Source: JBHIKY01 sp042139015
GTDB lineage: Bacteria > Bacillota > Bacilli > Bacillales > Marinococcaceae
Reading direction: 5' to 3'
DNA length: 64,000 nucleotides
NCBI RefSeq assembly: GCF_042139015.1
Contig: NZ_JBHIKY010000015.1
Coordinates: forward strand, 1-64,000
The translations under genes were made by a program, and so were the position numbers. Of this stretch, positions 16,221 to 25,078 are shown piece by piece. The notes beneath the pieces are model-generated. The model saw nothing but the letters and a program-made list of their open reading frames with translations. It searched no databases and was not told where the DNA came from. The number at the start of each line of letters is the position of its first letter. Position 1 is the stretch's first letter.

Positions 16221-16985
16221 TTATAACTCACTGGCATTCGCCAAATGTCCGCCATCCACTACAAGCGTACTCCCGGTTACATATGAAGACTCATCTGAAG
16301 CTAAAAACAATGCGCAGTTTGCTACTTCTTCTATTGTTCCAAGTCTTTTCATCGGCGTTCTATTGGTCAGGTCAAGCGGTTCTTCACTTTCTTTTTTTAA
16401 ATTTTGATCTAATGGAGTATCTATAAATCCCGGGGCAATCACGTTTACTCGGATATTAAACGGAGCAAGCTCAACGGCCATCGACTGGGATAGTAACACG
16501 ATACCTCCTTTGGAAGCATTGTAGTGACTAAGCATACTGCTCCCCGCCAGCCCATTTTTGGAGGACATATTAATAATCGAACCAGCAATCTGCGTTTCTT
16601 TCATTTTTTTAGAAATGTACTGGGAAACGGTGAACATGGCTGTTAAATTCACGTCGATAATTTGTCTCCACCTGCTTACCTCCGTATCCAGAAAAGCTTC
16701 TCTAACCGCGATACCTGCATTATTAAATAAAATATCTATGCCGCCTGAATACTCCCAGATATTATCTAACGTTTCATATAGTGAACCTTCTTCTGTCAGG
16801 TCACAGACGAAGGTTTCGCAGCGGCCTTGCTGGTTGTTTAACTGTGCCCCCGCTTTCTCCAATTCCTCTTCACGCATATCAACTATGAAAACGTCGGCCC
16901 CCTCCCGCAGAAACAGATTGGCAGTTCCATATCCAATACCTCTGGCTCCACCTGTAATGAGTACTTTCTTATTTATTAACCGCAT
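16221..16985 (-). CDS. SDR-family oxidoreductase (second)
   Basis: 254 residues. TGGARGIG near residue 11, Asp after strand two (VDMREE) for NAD+, NNAG near 90, and catalytic SS and YNASK near 140-160; it ends with the usual VVDGG. Only about 30-40% alike to the other SDR by eye, so the two probably act at different steps, such as sugar oxidation and oxidation of a keto-deoxy sugar acid. Seventeen bases upstream of the dehydratase gene. Confidence 0.88.
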   Translation of the reverse strand: MRLINKKVLITGGARGIGYGTANLFLREGADVFIVDMREEELEKAGAQLNNQQGRCETFVCDLTEEGSLYETLDNIWEYSGGIDILFNNAGIAVREAFLDTEVSRWRQIIDVNLTAMFTVSQYISKKMKETQIAGSIINMSSKNGLAGSSMLSHYNASKGGIVLLSQSMAVELAPFNIRVNVIAPGFIDTPLDQNLKKESEEPLDLTNRTPMKRLGTIEEVANCALFLASDESSYVTGSTLVVDGGHLANASEL

Positions 16986-17000
16986 AGGTTCTTCCTTTCT

Positions 17001-18119
17001 TTACCATGTTCGAATATCAGGTACGTTGACAGGAAGCCCTCCGCCCGCGATCGATTCCTCTGATAATAGCCCGGGGAGGGTCATATTTAATGACTTCTTT
17101 ATATTCACTCTGGGCTCTTTATTGCCCAGAATGCTTCCTATAAAATCCTTAATCATAAAATAATCTGCACCCCAATGATTGGATTCTTGAGTAGATTCGG
17201 GGTGATTCGTGTACTCTGCAAGAAGAAACTCCGGGTAAAACGAAGTTAAAGGCAGCCATTCATTTTCATTTTTCGCGTAATCTTCGAGCCAGACTCTATG
17301 AATATCATAAGCTGACCGCGGGGACTCATAGCAGCCTTTCGTTCCCTGCAAAGTGTAATACGCCATGTTATGCGGCCTTTTCGAGGAGACATCGAACCTG
17401 ATATTTATTAAGGCATCCTTCACCGTTCTGCACATCATCGTCGTCGAATCGTCCATTTTATTTTCAGGATTCGTGCGTGCTCCGGTGCCAAAACAACTAA
17501 CAACTCGGACTTCTTCATTTATCCATTCCAAGACCGGACCTAAACTATGAGTACCGTAAGTCAAACCTCTTTTTCCGCCCATGAATTTTTTTCTCCAGGT
17601 CGGAGTTCCATCCTCTTCATGGTGTAGCTCGGCAATGTTGTGGAGATATTCCCCTTCAGCGTAATAAACCTCTCCAAAAACCCCTTTTTCGACCATGTTT
17701 TTAACCGCAATATTTTCTCTAATATAAAGATAATTTTCCGCCATCATATAAAACGCTTTACTCTCCTTCGCTGCTTGGTAAAGGTTCATGCATTCTCGTA
17801 TATTTGTTGCCGCAGTCACTTCTGAAAGGACATGAACATGATGATTTAATGCCTGGATGGACTGCTCGGCATGAAATGGAAGGGGGGACGCTATAAATAC
17901 GACATCCAGACCCGACTCTATGAAAGGCTGAAATTCTTTAAAGGTACTCTCCACAAAATACTCTGCTTGAAATTGCTCCAGTGCTTCAGGTTTAGGATCC
18001 ATTACGGCTGTAACCTGAACCTCTTCGAATTTAATAAACTCTTTATATATTTGTGTGCCTCTGCTCGTACCCCCTGCTGAATACCCCAACCCGGCAATGC
18101 CGACTTTCAATTTTTTCAT
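17001..18119 (-). CDS. Gfo/Idh/MocA-family oxidoreductase
   Basis: 372 residues. The N-terminal Rossmann motif is GIAGLGYSAGG, followed by VMDPKPE, then the EVTAATN stretch typical of the family, and a C-terminal alpha/beta dimerisation domain. The part with ENYLYIRENIAVKNMV and YGTHSLGPVLEW resembles the branch that includes GH109-like glycosidases. So it could oxidise a sugar or use NAD in cleaving a glycoside. GGGGGTGAAAAG precedes ATG 18119. Confidence 0.85.
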   Translation of the reverse strand: MKKLKVGIAGLGYSAGGTSRGTQIYKEFIKFEEVQVTAVMDPKPEALEQFQAEYFVESTFKEFQPFIESGLDVVFIASPLPFHAEQSIQALNHHVHVLSEVTAATNIRECMNLYQAAKESKAFYMMAENYLYIRENIAVKNMVEKGVFGEVYYAEGEYLHNIAELHHEEDGTPTWRKKFMGGKRGLTYGTHSLGPVLEWINEEVRVVSCFGTGARTNPENKMDDSTTMMCRTVKDALINIRFDVSSKRPHNMAYYTLQGTKGCYESPRSAYDIHRVWLEDYAKNENEWLPLTSFYPEFLLAEYTNHPESTQESNHWGADYFMIKDFIGSILGNKEPRVNIKKSLNMTLPGLLSEESIAGGGLPVNVPDIRTW

Positions 18120-18138
18120 CTTTTCACCCCCCGGATTT

Positions 18139-18957
18139 TTATTTTCCAGTACCTGCAGTGATCCCTCCGACTATATACCTTTGCGTAATAATAAAAATAA
18201 TGACAACTGGCAGCGAAGAAATAACGGAAATTGCCATTAGATCTCCCCACCGGGTCCCGAACTGTCCAGAAAATTCTCTCATGCCCAGCGTAATGGTCCA
18301 TAAATTATTATCCTTTAATAACGTCAACGCATATAAAAACTCTCCCCAGGCCAATACAAAGCTGAACGCAGCACACGTGAAAAGTCCAGGCTTTACTAAA
18401 GGAAGAATGACAGAATAAAACGCCCTCCATTTCGAACAGCCGTCTAATAAAGCAGCCTCTTCTAAATCAGATGGAATGTAAAGGTAATACGTCCGCAAAA
18501 TTAAAATAACGAAAGGCAGAGAGAGGGTCATATTGGCAATAATAATTCCAATATAAGAATTCAATAATTGAAACTGTGAAAACAAAGAGTACAGGGGAAG
18601 AGCAAGCATGTTACTCGGAAACATTTGAATCACTAATATAAACAATATCAAAATGATCAGTCCATACAGCTTTTTTCTAGCTAATGCGTAAGCTGCCGGG
18701 GCTGCTAGCAATAAGTTTCCGAATGTTACACCAATCGCTATAATGAAGCTGTTCTTAAAATAAGTCATGAGAGGATAATCCCTGTTAAAAATGTTTGCAT
18801 ACGATTCAAAGCTGATATCTGCCGGAAAAATATTAGTATTTCCCAGCAGCTGGCCGCTTGGCCTTAATGAAGATAAAACCATCCAGTACATCGGAAACAA
18901 AAATATGACAACAATGAATAAACCGAGCACCGACAAGCCCCATTTTTTATTTTTCAA
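18139..18957 (-). CDS. Carbohydrate ABC transporter permease, MalG type
   Basis: 272 residues with six membrane segments. The EAA loop, which contacts the ATPase, is seen as EEAALLDGCSKWRAF near residue 185. The start is TTG 18957, whose frame overlaps the stop of the partner permease, with AGGAG upstream. Forms a heterodimer with the next permease upstream. No ATPase gene lies in the cluster, so a shared MsmK/UgpC-type ATPase elsewhere is expected. Confidence 0.92.
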   Translation of the reverse strand: MKNKKWGLSVLGLFIVVIFLFPMYWMVLSSLRPSGQLLGNTNIFPADISFESYANIFNRDYPLMTYFKNSFIIAIGVTFGNLLLAAPAAYALARKKLYGLIILILFILVIQMFPSNMLALPLYSLFSQFQLLNSYIGIIIANMTLSLPFVILILRTYYLYIPSDLEEAALLDGCSKWRAFYSVILPLVKPGLFTCAAFSFVLAWGEFLYALTLLKDNNLWTITLGMREFSGQFGTRWGDLMAISVISSLPVVIIFIITQRYIVGGITAGTGK

Positions 18958-19856
18958 TCTATGACACTCTCCTTTCTAATCAAGTAAAGGTACAGAAGAG
19001 AAATCGAAGCGATAATTAAAAGCGATATATTCGACAACGCCGCTCCTTCTCCAAATCTGTGCAGAGTGAAAGACAAATCGTATGCAAGATACGGAACTAC
19101 TTGAGAGCTATTGGCTGGCCCTCCTGCTGTCATTATGTAAATCACATCAAATACTTTAAATGTGTAAATAACCCCAAGCATAATTAAAATTGAAAGTGTG
19201 GGCTTCATCATTGGAAACGTAATATAGATAAACTGCTTTAGTTTATTAGCACCATCAATTCTAGCTGCCTCGTACACTGATTTAGGCAACCCTTGCAGGC
19301 CTCCCAGTAAAATGACCATACTAAATGGAATGCTCAGCCACACGTTGGCAATAATGACACTGATCAATGAGGTGCCCGTGTCAGACAACCAGCGGACAGG
19401 CTCGGAAATAAGACCTGCATTTAACAGCATTTCGTTTATAATGCCGTATTCTGCATCAAGCATCCATTTAAAAATTGTTCCAGTAATAATAATAGGAGTC
19501 ATCCACGCGACTAACAAAACGGCCCTCATCCATTTATGTCCAGGAAACGGCTGGTTGAAAAAGAGAGCCAGACAAAAGCCAAAAAAAGTGGAAAGCACGA
19601 GGGTGGCCAGGGTGAACAGCAGCGAATTGGTGAGTGCTTTAATAAATAACGGATCTGTCAAAACGGTGGTATAATTGTCCATTCCAATAAATAGTTGATC
19701 TCCCTGAATTAAATTTCTGATAGTGATATCTCTAAAACTCAAATTGATGTTGTACAAAACAGGGTATATAAGAAACAAACTCAAAAAGACAATAGCAGGC
19801 AATATAAACGAATAGTCATGAAATTTTCTAAGAACTAGATCAATCAATTTCATCAA
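18954..19856 (-). CDS. Carbohydrate ABC transporter permease, MalF type
   Basis: 300 residues with six membrane segments and an EAA loop (YEAARIDGANKLKQF near residue 205). AGGAGG lies upstream of a TTG (19856) and an ATG (19853); either may be used. It follows the solute-binding protein gene after a stable hairpin and overlaps the next permease by four bases. Confidence 0.92.
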   Translation of the reverse strand: MMKLIDLVLRKFHDYSFILPAIVFLSLFLIYPVLYNINLSFRDITIRNLIQGDQLFIGMDNYTTVLTDPLFIKALTNSLLFTLATLVLSTFFGFCLALFFNQPFPGHKWMRAVLLVAWMTPIIITGTIFKWMLDAEYGIINEMLLNAGLISEPVRWLSDTGTSLISVIIANVWLSIPFSMVILLGGLQGLPKSVYEAARIDGANKLKQFIYITFPMMKPTLSILIMLGVIYTFKVFDVIYIMTAGGPANSSQVVPYLAYDLSFTLHRFGEGAALSNISLLIIASISLLYLYLIRKESVID

Positions 19857-19877
19857 TGGAATCGCCTCCTATTGAGT

Positions 19878-19917
19878 GCAGCATGGTCCTATCTGGCATC
19901 GAATAGGACCTGGCTGC
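19878..19917 (-). promoter_or_regulatory. Stable hairpin between binding-protein and permease genes
   Basis: GCAGC (19878-19882) and GGTCCTAT (19885-19892) pair with ATAGGACC (19903-19910) and GCTGC (19913-19917). No T run follows. Such structures often protect the upstream binding-protein mRNA or partly end transcription, giving more binding protein than permease. Confidence 0.6.
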
Positions 19918-19928
19918 GTTTATATCAG

Positions 19929-21191
19929 TTACTCACTATCCTCAATTTCATCTGCCTGCCTCTGTGCGTCCTGAAGCGCATCTTCTATACTAGCTGAACC
20001 AGTCAGAACATTCTGCAGGGTCGTATAAACTATGCTGTTATAATCTCCGTGGTTTTGGCCCCACTCGTAACCTTTAGATGTTTGAATAATATTCGATATA
20101 ACTTTACGTGATTCATCTTCCTGAAAGTACGGATCTTCAAAGACATCTTCCATTACAGGAAACTGCTGATCATCGATAACATATTCTTTATGAACCTCAG
20201 GACTTAAAAACCACTCGATAAACTCCCACGCCTCATCCTTGTTAGCTTCATCCGTAATCGAAATGCTCTCTCCCCCTACCAGAGAAGTACTTTCTTCATC
20301 CTTTGGAATTTCTGCAAGTGCCCAGTTTAAATCTGGTGCTTCTTCTTCAATAATGGGTATGTCCCAAGGACCGCCTATACTCATCGCTGCTCTCTCATTG
20401 GCAAAGTCCATTGTCACATCCTGCAAACTTTTATTAATTACTTCTTCCGACATGGAACCATCCTCTATCAGATCAGTCCACAGCTGCAAGGCTTTCTCCC
20501 CGCCGGCGGAATCGATCGAGTTAATGGTTTCCCCGGTTGTTAAAAGAAATGGATACCATGAAGCGGTCCCCTGCTGAGAGTTATGTGCGGAAGCCGCGAA
20601 TCCTGCCATCGAATCTGTTGTTGCTTCCGCTGCTGCATCCCTCAACTCATCCCATGTTTCCGGAGGAGTCTCTACTACATCGGTATTATAAAACATGGCA
20701 ATCGCATTTGTTTTAATTGGGAGACCGTAATAACTTCCATCAAGCTGATGAATATCTTGAATTCCTTCAGGGATACTATCTAAATATTCCCACTCATCAG
20801 TATAGGAGGTCATATCGATAAGCGCTCCGGATTCACCGTAATATTGAACCTCATTGATTCCTCCGATAACCATGTCCGGGGATTGACCGCCCGATGTTGC
20901 TACAAGAAGTTGATTCGATAACTCTTCGTATGGGACGAAGGTAAGCTCGATATCTACATTTTCATTTTCTTCATTAAATTTGTTAACATATTCTGTTAAA
21001 ACCCTTTCATTTCCTTCTACAAAGTAATGCCAAAGCTCTAGAGTAGCGGTTTCCCCTCCGCTATTTTCATCCGTCCCATCAGCATTGCTTCCTGCTTCTG
21101 ATTCCGTATTATCCTCGCCCCCGCATGCCGTCAGAAGACTCATCATAAGCACAAAAGTAATGAAACTACCCCAGTTTTTTACCCGGCTCAT
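19929..21191 (-). CDS. Extracellular sugar-binding lipoprotein of the ABC importer
   Basis: 420 residues, family 1 solute-binding protein. The signal peptide ends in the lipobox LLTAC (Cys near residue 23), followed by a long acidic linker and ELWHYFVEGNE, the start of the binding fold. The mature protein is very rich in Glu and Asp, as in salt- or alkali-adapted bacteria. AAGGAGGGG precedes ATG 21191. Substrate unknown; the neighbouring enzymes suggest a sugar, oligosaccharide or uronide. Confidence 0.92.
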   Translation of the reverse strand: MSRVKNWGSFITFVLMMSLLTACGGEDNTESEAGSNADGTDENSGGETATLELWHYFVEGNERVLTEYVNKFNEENENVDIELTFVPYEELSNQLLVATSGGQSPDMVIGGINEVQYYGESGALIDMTSYTDEWEYLDSIPEGIQDIHQLDGSYYGLPIKTNAIAMFYNTDVVETPPETWDELRDAAAEATTDSMAGFAASAHNSQQGTASWYPFLLTTGETINSIDSAGGEKALQLWTDLIEDGSMSEEVINKSLQDVTMDFANERAAMSIGGPWDIPIIEEEAPDLNWALAEIPKDEESTSLVGGESISITDEANKDEAWEFIEWFLSPEVHKEYVIDDQQFPVMEDVFEDPYFQEDESRKVISNIIQTSKGYEWGQNHGDYNSIVYTTLQNVLTGSASIEDALQDAQRQADEIEDSE

Positions 21192-21216
21192 TTTTCCCCT
21201 CCTTCAATAATTTTAT

Positions 21217-21227
21217 AAACAGTGTTT
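21217..21227. promoter_or_regulatory. Candidate IclR-type operator, site 2
   Basis: AAACA-G-TGTTT is an inverted repeat just upstream of the binding-protein gene. It shares the pattern RAACA-N-TGTTY with the site at 21956-21966. Assignment to the neighbouring IclR regulator is inference. Confidence 0.4.
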
Positions 21228-21268
21228 AATATAATAGATACTTAATATTCAGAATTTAATACCTAAAC

Positions 21269-21928
21269 CTATAAAACACCATATTTATCATAAATATCCT
21301 TTAAATATCCACCTGCAAGTAATTCATCCCTGGTCGAATTTTCTCTTTTCACTTTATCTAATGAAAGCTCAACTACTTGATCAAATAATTGATTTGGTAT
21401 TACCACAACCCCGTCGATGTCAGCAAATACAAAGTCGCCGGGCTGTACTATGACTCCTCCACAATTTACAAGACAATCATAATTTAAAACGATCCCCCGA
21501 CCTTTAGAATCGACTGGCTTTCTGCCTGTAGCATACACAGGAAAATCAAGATCCAGTATCTTCTGCGTATCCCTGACAAACCCATCAATGACAGCTCCAT
21601 TTGCTCCTCTAACTTTCGATGCTGTTGATAAAAGTTCTCCCCACATGCCATTTTGTTTAGATTGATTGGTCGATGCTACCACAACTTCATCCGGCACTAT
21701 ACTGTCAATCGCTTCGATTTCTTTTCCATATGGATCGTCCGGGATGTAGTCGACATCTACAGCCAATATTGTTTTAGCTCTTCCTACAATGATATCGCCC
21801 TCTTTTAATGAGGTAATGTCTTCTCTCATCACTTGATTTCTAAAACCAAGATCATCCAGACTGTCACTAATTACGGCTGAATACAGTTTTTCTTTCATTT
21901 TCAAGAATACATTCTCACTCTTCTGCAT
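21269..21928 (-). CDS. RraA-family protein, possible 4-hydroxy-2-oxoacid aldolase
   Basis: 219 residues. The family core is present: GELLSTASKVRGANGAVID followed by GFVRDT, with the Arg-Asp pair that in aldolase members binds substrate and divalent metal. RraA-like enzymes include HMG/CHA aldolases that release pyruvate, while true RraA binds RNase E. In a sugar-acid cluster an aldolase or decarboxylase role is more likely. AAGGAGG precedes ATG 21928; the open frame upstream of it has no ribosome binding site. First gene of the minus-strand operon. Confidence 0.82.
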   Translation of the reverse strand: MQKSENVFLKMKEKLYSAVISDSLDDLGFRNQVMREDITSLKEGDIIVGRAKTILAVDVDYIPDDPYGKEIEAIDSIVPDEVVVASTNQSKQNGMWGELLSTASKVRGANGAVIDGFVRDTQKILDLDFPVYATGRKPVDSKGRGIVLNYDCLVNCGGVIVQPGDFVFADIDGVVVIPNQLFDQVVELSLDKVKRENSTRDELLAGGYLKDIYDKYGVL

Positions 21929-21955
21929 AAGCAATCCTCCTTCAATCAATATTTT

Positions 21956-21966
21956 GAACAATGTTC
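21956..21966. promoter_or_regulatory. Candidate IclR-type operator, site 1
   Basis: GAACA-A-TGTTC is a perfect inverted repeat 28 bases upstream of the RraA gene, in the gap shared with the divergent IclR gene. It resembles known IclR/KdgR-type targets of the form GAAACA-N-TGTTTC. Confidence 0.45.
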
Positions 21967-22005
21967 TATATACAAAAAATATAGCCCATCATCAGCATAA
22001 TTGTC

Positions 22006-22030
22006 AAGAAATTATTTGTATTAATTTCTT
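22006..22030. promoter_or_regulatory. Perfect 9-bp inverted repeat in the divergent IclR promoter gap
   Basis: AAGAAATTA (22006-22014) and TAATTTCTT (22022-22030) flank a seven-base AT spacer, about 47 bases upstream of the IclR start. It may be a second operator or a chance AT-rich palindrome. Confidence 0.35.
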
Positions 22031-22076
22031 CAATTTTGATATACTTGAAAGTAGTTAAGTCTTTATTTAATAGGGG

Positions 22077-22859
22077 ATGATAGAGTTGACTACAAAAAAA
22101 GAATACACCGTACCAGCATTGGACAAAGCAATTACTATTTTGAACGCTTTATCGAATACTAAAAAAATGACTGTGTCAGAGATCCATAAGCAGCTTAACA
22201 TCCCTAAGTCAACGGTTTTCGTCATATTAAACACATTGGAGAAAAATAATTTCATTGAAAAAACTAATGATGGAAAATTCAGCCTTGGCCACGCCATCTT
22301 TCATCTAGGAATGAGCTACTATAGAAATGCTGACATTCGTAACGTTGCCAAGCCTTATATGGAGCTGCTTATTAAAGATACATCTTTTTCATGTCATCTG
22401 GCCGTCCTTGTCGACGACCAACCCGTTTATATCGAGAAAGTAAAGAGCGACAGTTTCGTGCAGTTCGCCACACAAATTGGGGACACACTGCCATTACATC
22501 TATCAGGAGTAGGAAAAGCGTTAGCATCCGGCATGAATAAAGAAGAGATTAAAAATGCGGTGAAAGATAAACTTGAAGCATTTACAGCTAAAAGCTATAC
22601 AACAGTAGAGGAAGTATTAGAAGACATTGAGGACGTGCGCATCATGGGCTACGCTATAGAAGACGAACAAATGGAAGAAGGCATACGATGTATTGGGGCT
22701 CCCATTCTAGATAACACAGGCAAAGTAATCGCGGCGATAAGCATCACTTCATTGGTAAAAGATTTACCTGTAGCCAAAATTCCTATCTTTGGAGAAAAAG
22801 TACGTGACACAGCACAAAAAATATCAATTGAGCTTGGTTACAATGTAGAGGAACGTTAA
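22077..22859 (+). CDS. IclR-family transcription regulator
   Basis: 260 residues. An N-terminal winged helix (YTVPALDKAITILNAL, then VSEIHKQLNIPKSTVFVIL) is followed by the IclR effector domain (LPLHLSGVGKALASGM near 140 and a late ISITSLV). ATG 22077 touches the G-rich ribosome binding site; TTG 22086 is nine bases from it and may be the true start, giving MTTKKEYTV. Divergent from the sugar cluster and the only regulator beside it, so probably its repressor, released by a pathway sugar acid. Confidence 0.92.
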   Translation: MIELTTKKEYTVPALDKAITILNALSNTKKMTVSEIHKQLNIPKSTVFVILNTLEKNNFIEKTNDGKFSLGHAIFHLGMSYYRNADIRNVAKPYMELLIKDTSFSCHLAVLVDDQPVYIEKVKSDSFVQFATQIGDTLPLHLSGVGKALASGMNKEEIKNAVKDKLEAFTAKSYTTVEEVLEDIEDVRIMGYAIEDEQMEEGIRCIGAPILDNTGKVIAAISITSLVKDLPVAKIPIFGEKVRDTAQKISIELGYNVEER

Positions 22860-22939
22860 CGCCTATTAAATATATCGCAAAAGATCCCATACTCTCAGTT
22901 AGAACATAAGAATCTGCCCCTTGCATATTCAATAAATAA

Positions 22940-22982
22940 AATAATCCATCCTTGAGATACTCAGCTTAAAGGATGGATTATT
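22940..22982 (-). terminator. Terminator of the first two-component operon
   Basis: AATAATCCATCCTT (22940-22953) pairs perfectly with AAGGATGGATTATT (22969-22982) around a 15-base loop. A T-rich stretch follows on the minus strand, so it mainly serves the response regulator gene ending at 23083. It may also stop IclR transcripts from the other side. Confidence 0.7.
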
Positions 22983-23082
22983 CTTGTCAGCAGCCGATCT
23001 CCTTTGGGGAAACCAGTATATTATATTGGCCGTCCGTGTTACAGCACTGGCGCCTTCTAACATTTAGAAAATAGAAAGTTTG

Positions 23083-23769
23083 TCATGGCAAAAATCTGTA
23101 ACCGACTCCCCAGATCGTTTCAATAAATTTTTGACGGTGGGGTGCAGTTTCTATTTTTTCACGTATCCTTCGTATATGTACGGTAATCGTAGAGTTATCA
23201 CCTATCGCATCAAGGCCCCAGATCCGTTCAAACAGTTCGTCTTTGTTGAATACTCTGTTAGGATGCGCAGCTAAAAATACTAAGAGGTCATATTCTTTAG
23301 CGGTTAATGTTTTTTCTTCTCCGTGTAGAAAAACGCGCCGGGATGCCTGGTCGATGCGAAGGCCTTTGATGCTGATTTCACGCACGGAGTTTTCACGCTG
23401 CACAAGCCTTTTATATCTTGAAAGATGAGCTTTAACGCGGGCAACTAATTCGTTCGGGCTGAATGGCTTTACGATATAGTCATCCGCCCCGATGCCGAGA
23501 CCCCGAATCTTATCGATGTCGTCCGTTTTAGCAGTAATCATGAGTATTGGGATTTCCGTCTTTTTTCGCAGCTGTCTACAGATTTCAAAACCATTCATGA
23601 TTGGAAGCATTAAATCTAATAGAATAAGATCATAATTATCTGATTCAGCTTTCTGAAGGCCAGCTTCTCCATCAGCCTCGATATCAATCTCGAAGCCATT
23701 CATTTCAAGATAGTCCCGTTCTAGCTGGGCGATACTTTCATCATCCTCGATAATCAAAATCCGATCCAT
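23083..23769 (-). CDS. OmpR-family response regulator
   Basis: 228 residues. Receiver domain with acidic pair EDDES, phosphate-accepting Asp in LILLDLMLP near residue 52 and Lys in DYIVKPF near 101; C-terminal winged helix ending TIWGVGYRFLP. Its start overlaps the sensor kinase gene by 29 bases. AGAGGTGG lies seven bases before the ATG. Likely target is the divergent pair of membrane protein genes at 25079-25976, whose promoter carries TTTAAG boxes. Confidence 0.92.
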   Translation of the reverse strand: MDRILIIEDDESIAQLERDYLEMNGFEIDIEADGEAGLQKAESDNYDLILLDLMLPIMNGFEICRQLRKKTEIPILMITAKTDDIDKIRGLGIGADDYIVKPFSPNELVARVKAHLSRYKRLVQRENSVREISIKGLRIDQASRRVFLHGEEKTLTAKEYDLLVFLAAHPNRVFNKDELFERIWGLDAIGDNSTITVHIRRIREKIETAPHRQKFIETIWGVGYRFLP

Positions 23770-24859
23770 GCCGCTCCACCTCTTCCTCCCACTGATTTAA
23801 CGTGAATATAACACTCGTTCCTTCCCGCTCTTTGCTTTCCACCCAAATGCGCCCGTTATGTGCTTCGATAATCTTCTTCGCTATCGCAAGTCCTAGTCCA
23901 CTCCCTCCCACCACTGAGCTGCGTGATGGATCAGCCCTATAAAATTGGTCAAACACATGTGGCAGATGCCTGGCCGGGATCCCTGGTCCATTGTCTTTTA
24001 TTGTTACCTCGAGATTCATTTCTATTTTCTTCAATACGATTGTAAGTTTTCTTTCGCTCGAATTCATATACTTTAAGCTGTTTTGAATGATATTTCGTAC
24101 AGCCCTGCTCAACTGCTCTCTGTCTGCTTTTGCATGGTACGTATCCTCTGCTCTCGTCTGCAGGGAAGCTTCTAAAGCTGGCTGATCGAAGCGGATATCC
24201 GCGAGAAGGTCTTGGAAGTAAAGGGACAGGTCGACTTTTGCAAATTGAAAAGGAACACGGTTTACATCCAGGCGTGAGTAGAGAAAAAGTTCATCAATTA
24301 AATGCTCCATTTCTAATGTCTTTTTTTCGATCGTCTGTACATAACGCTCCATTCTTTCTGGAGTATCAGCCACACCATCACGAATACCAGCTACGTAACC
24401 CTTTATGGAGGTAATAGGTGTCTTTAAGTCATGTGAAATGCTTGCAATTAATTCCTGTCGGTTTTCTTCATATTTTCTCTGGATACCCTCAGCTTCCTTC
24501 AGCTTTTTTCTCATTTCATTAAAGTTTTCGGACAGCTCTCCGATTTCATCGCTGCGCTCTGACTTTATCTCAAAATCAAGATTTCCTCCGGCTATTTGCC
24601 GTGAGGCGTCTGAGAGCTTCCTAACAGGGGAAAGTATGCTTTTCGATACATAGTAGGTTAAAAGTCCATTTGTCAAAATCAATATTAGGATCAAGCCGGC
24701 AAAACGCAGCCTCGTAAATATTTCCACTCGATTGTTTGGGCCGATATCAAGCAGTCGAAACAGCAGAACCCCTAAGAAAATCTCCATTATAAACAAAGCG
24801 AGAATCGGCAGCAGAACCATCCCTATATTGGAGAGAATCAGCCGCTTTCTTATAGACAT
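23741..24859 (-). CDS. Sensor histidine kinase
   Basis: 372 residues. Two membrane segments near the N-terminus with almost no loop between them, then HAMP, a dimerisation domain with the phospho-His in SISHDLKTPITSIKGY, and an ATPase domain with N (RNIIQNSLKY), G1 (DNGPGI) and G2 (GGSGLGLAI) boxes. The missing outer sensor domain suggests that it senses the membrane or a membrane partner, as in the BceS-like group. AGAGGTGG precedes ATG 24859. Confidence 0.92.
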   Translation of the reverse strand: MSIRKRLILSNIGMVLLPILALFIMEIFLGVLLFRLLDIGPNNRVEIFTRLRFAGLILILILTNGLLTYYVSKSILSPVRKLSDASRQIAGGNLDFEIKSERSDEIGELSENFNEMRKKLKEAEGIQRKYEENRQELIASISHDLKTPITSIKGYVAGIRDGVADTPERMERYVQTIEKKTLEMEHLIDELFLYSRLDVNRVPFQFAKVDLSLYFQDLLADIRFDQPALEASLQTRAEDTYHAKADREQLSRAVRNIIQNSLKYMNSSERKLTIVLKKIEMNLEVTIKDNGPGIPARHLPHVFDQFYRADPSRSSVVGGSGLGLAIAKKIIEAHNGRIWVESKEREGTSVIFTLNQWEEEVERHGSDFDYRG

Positions 24860-24990
24860 CTATTCCACCTCTTTCTATGATCAGAATACGTTAGATTCCC
24901 TAGGATTGTCGCCAGGTCCACCAGGCGAAAATCTTAGCTTTTCTTGTATTTTAAACCTTTCATAAGATGAAGGTACCGAGAAGAAAGATG

Positions 24991-25009
24991 ATTTAAGAAA
25001 TATTTAAGA
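24991..25009. promoter_or_regulatory. Tandem response-regulator box
   Basis: TTTAAGAAA occurs twice, starting at 24992 and 25003, eleven bases apart, which is the spacing of OmpR/PhoP-type binding sites. It lies between the divergent kinase gene and the 25079 gene, followed by a TATAGAAT -10 region near 25040. Confidence 0.45.
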
Positions 25010-25078
25010 AAGTAGAAAGAATTCGTTTAGAAACACTTTATAGAATAGCAGTAGTAAATGAATTTAGGAGTGAATTTC

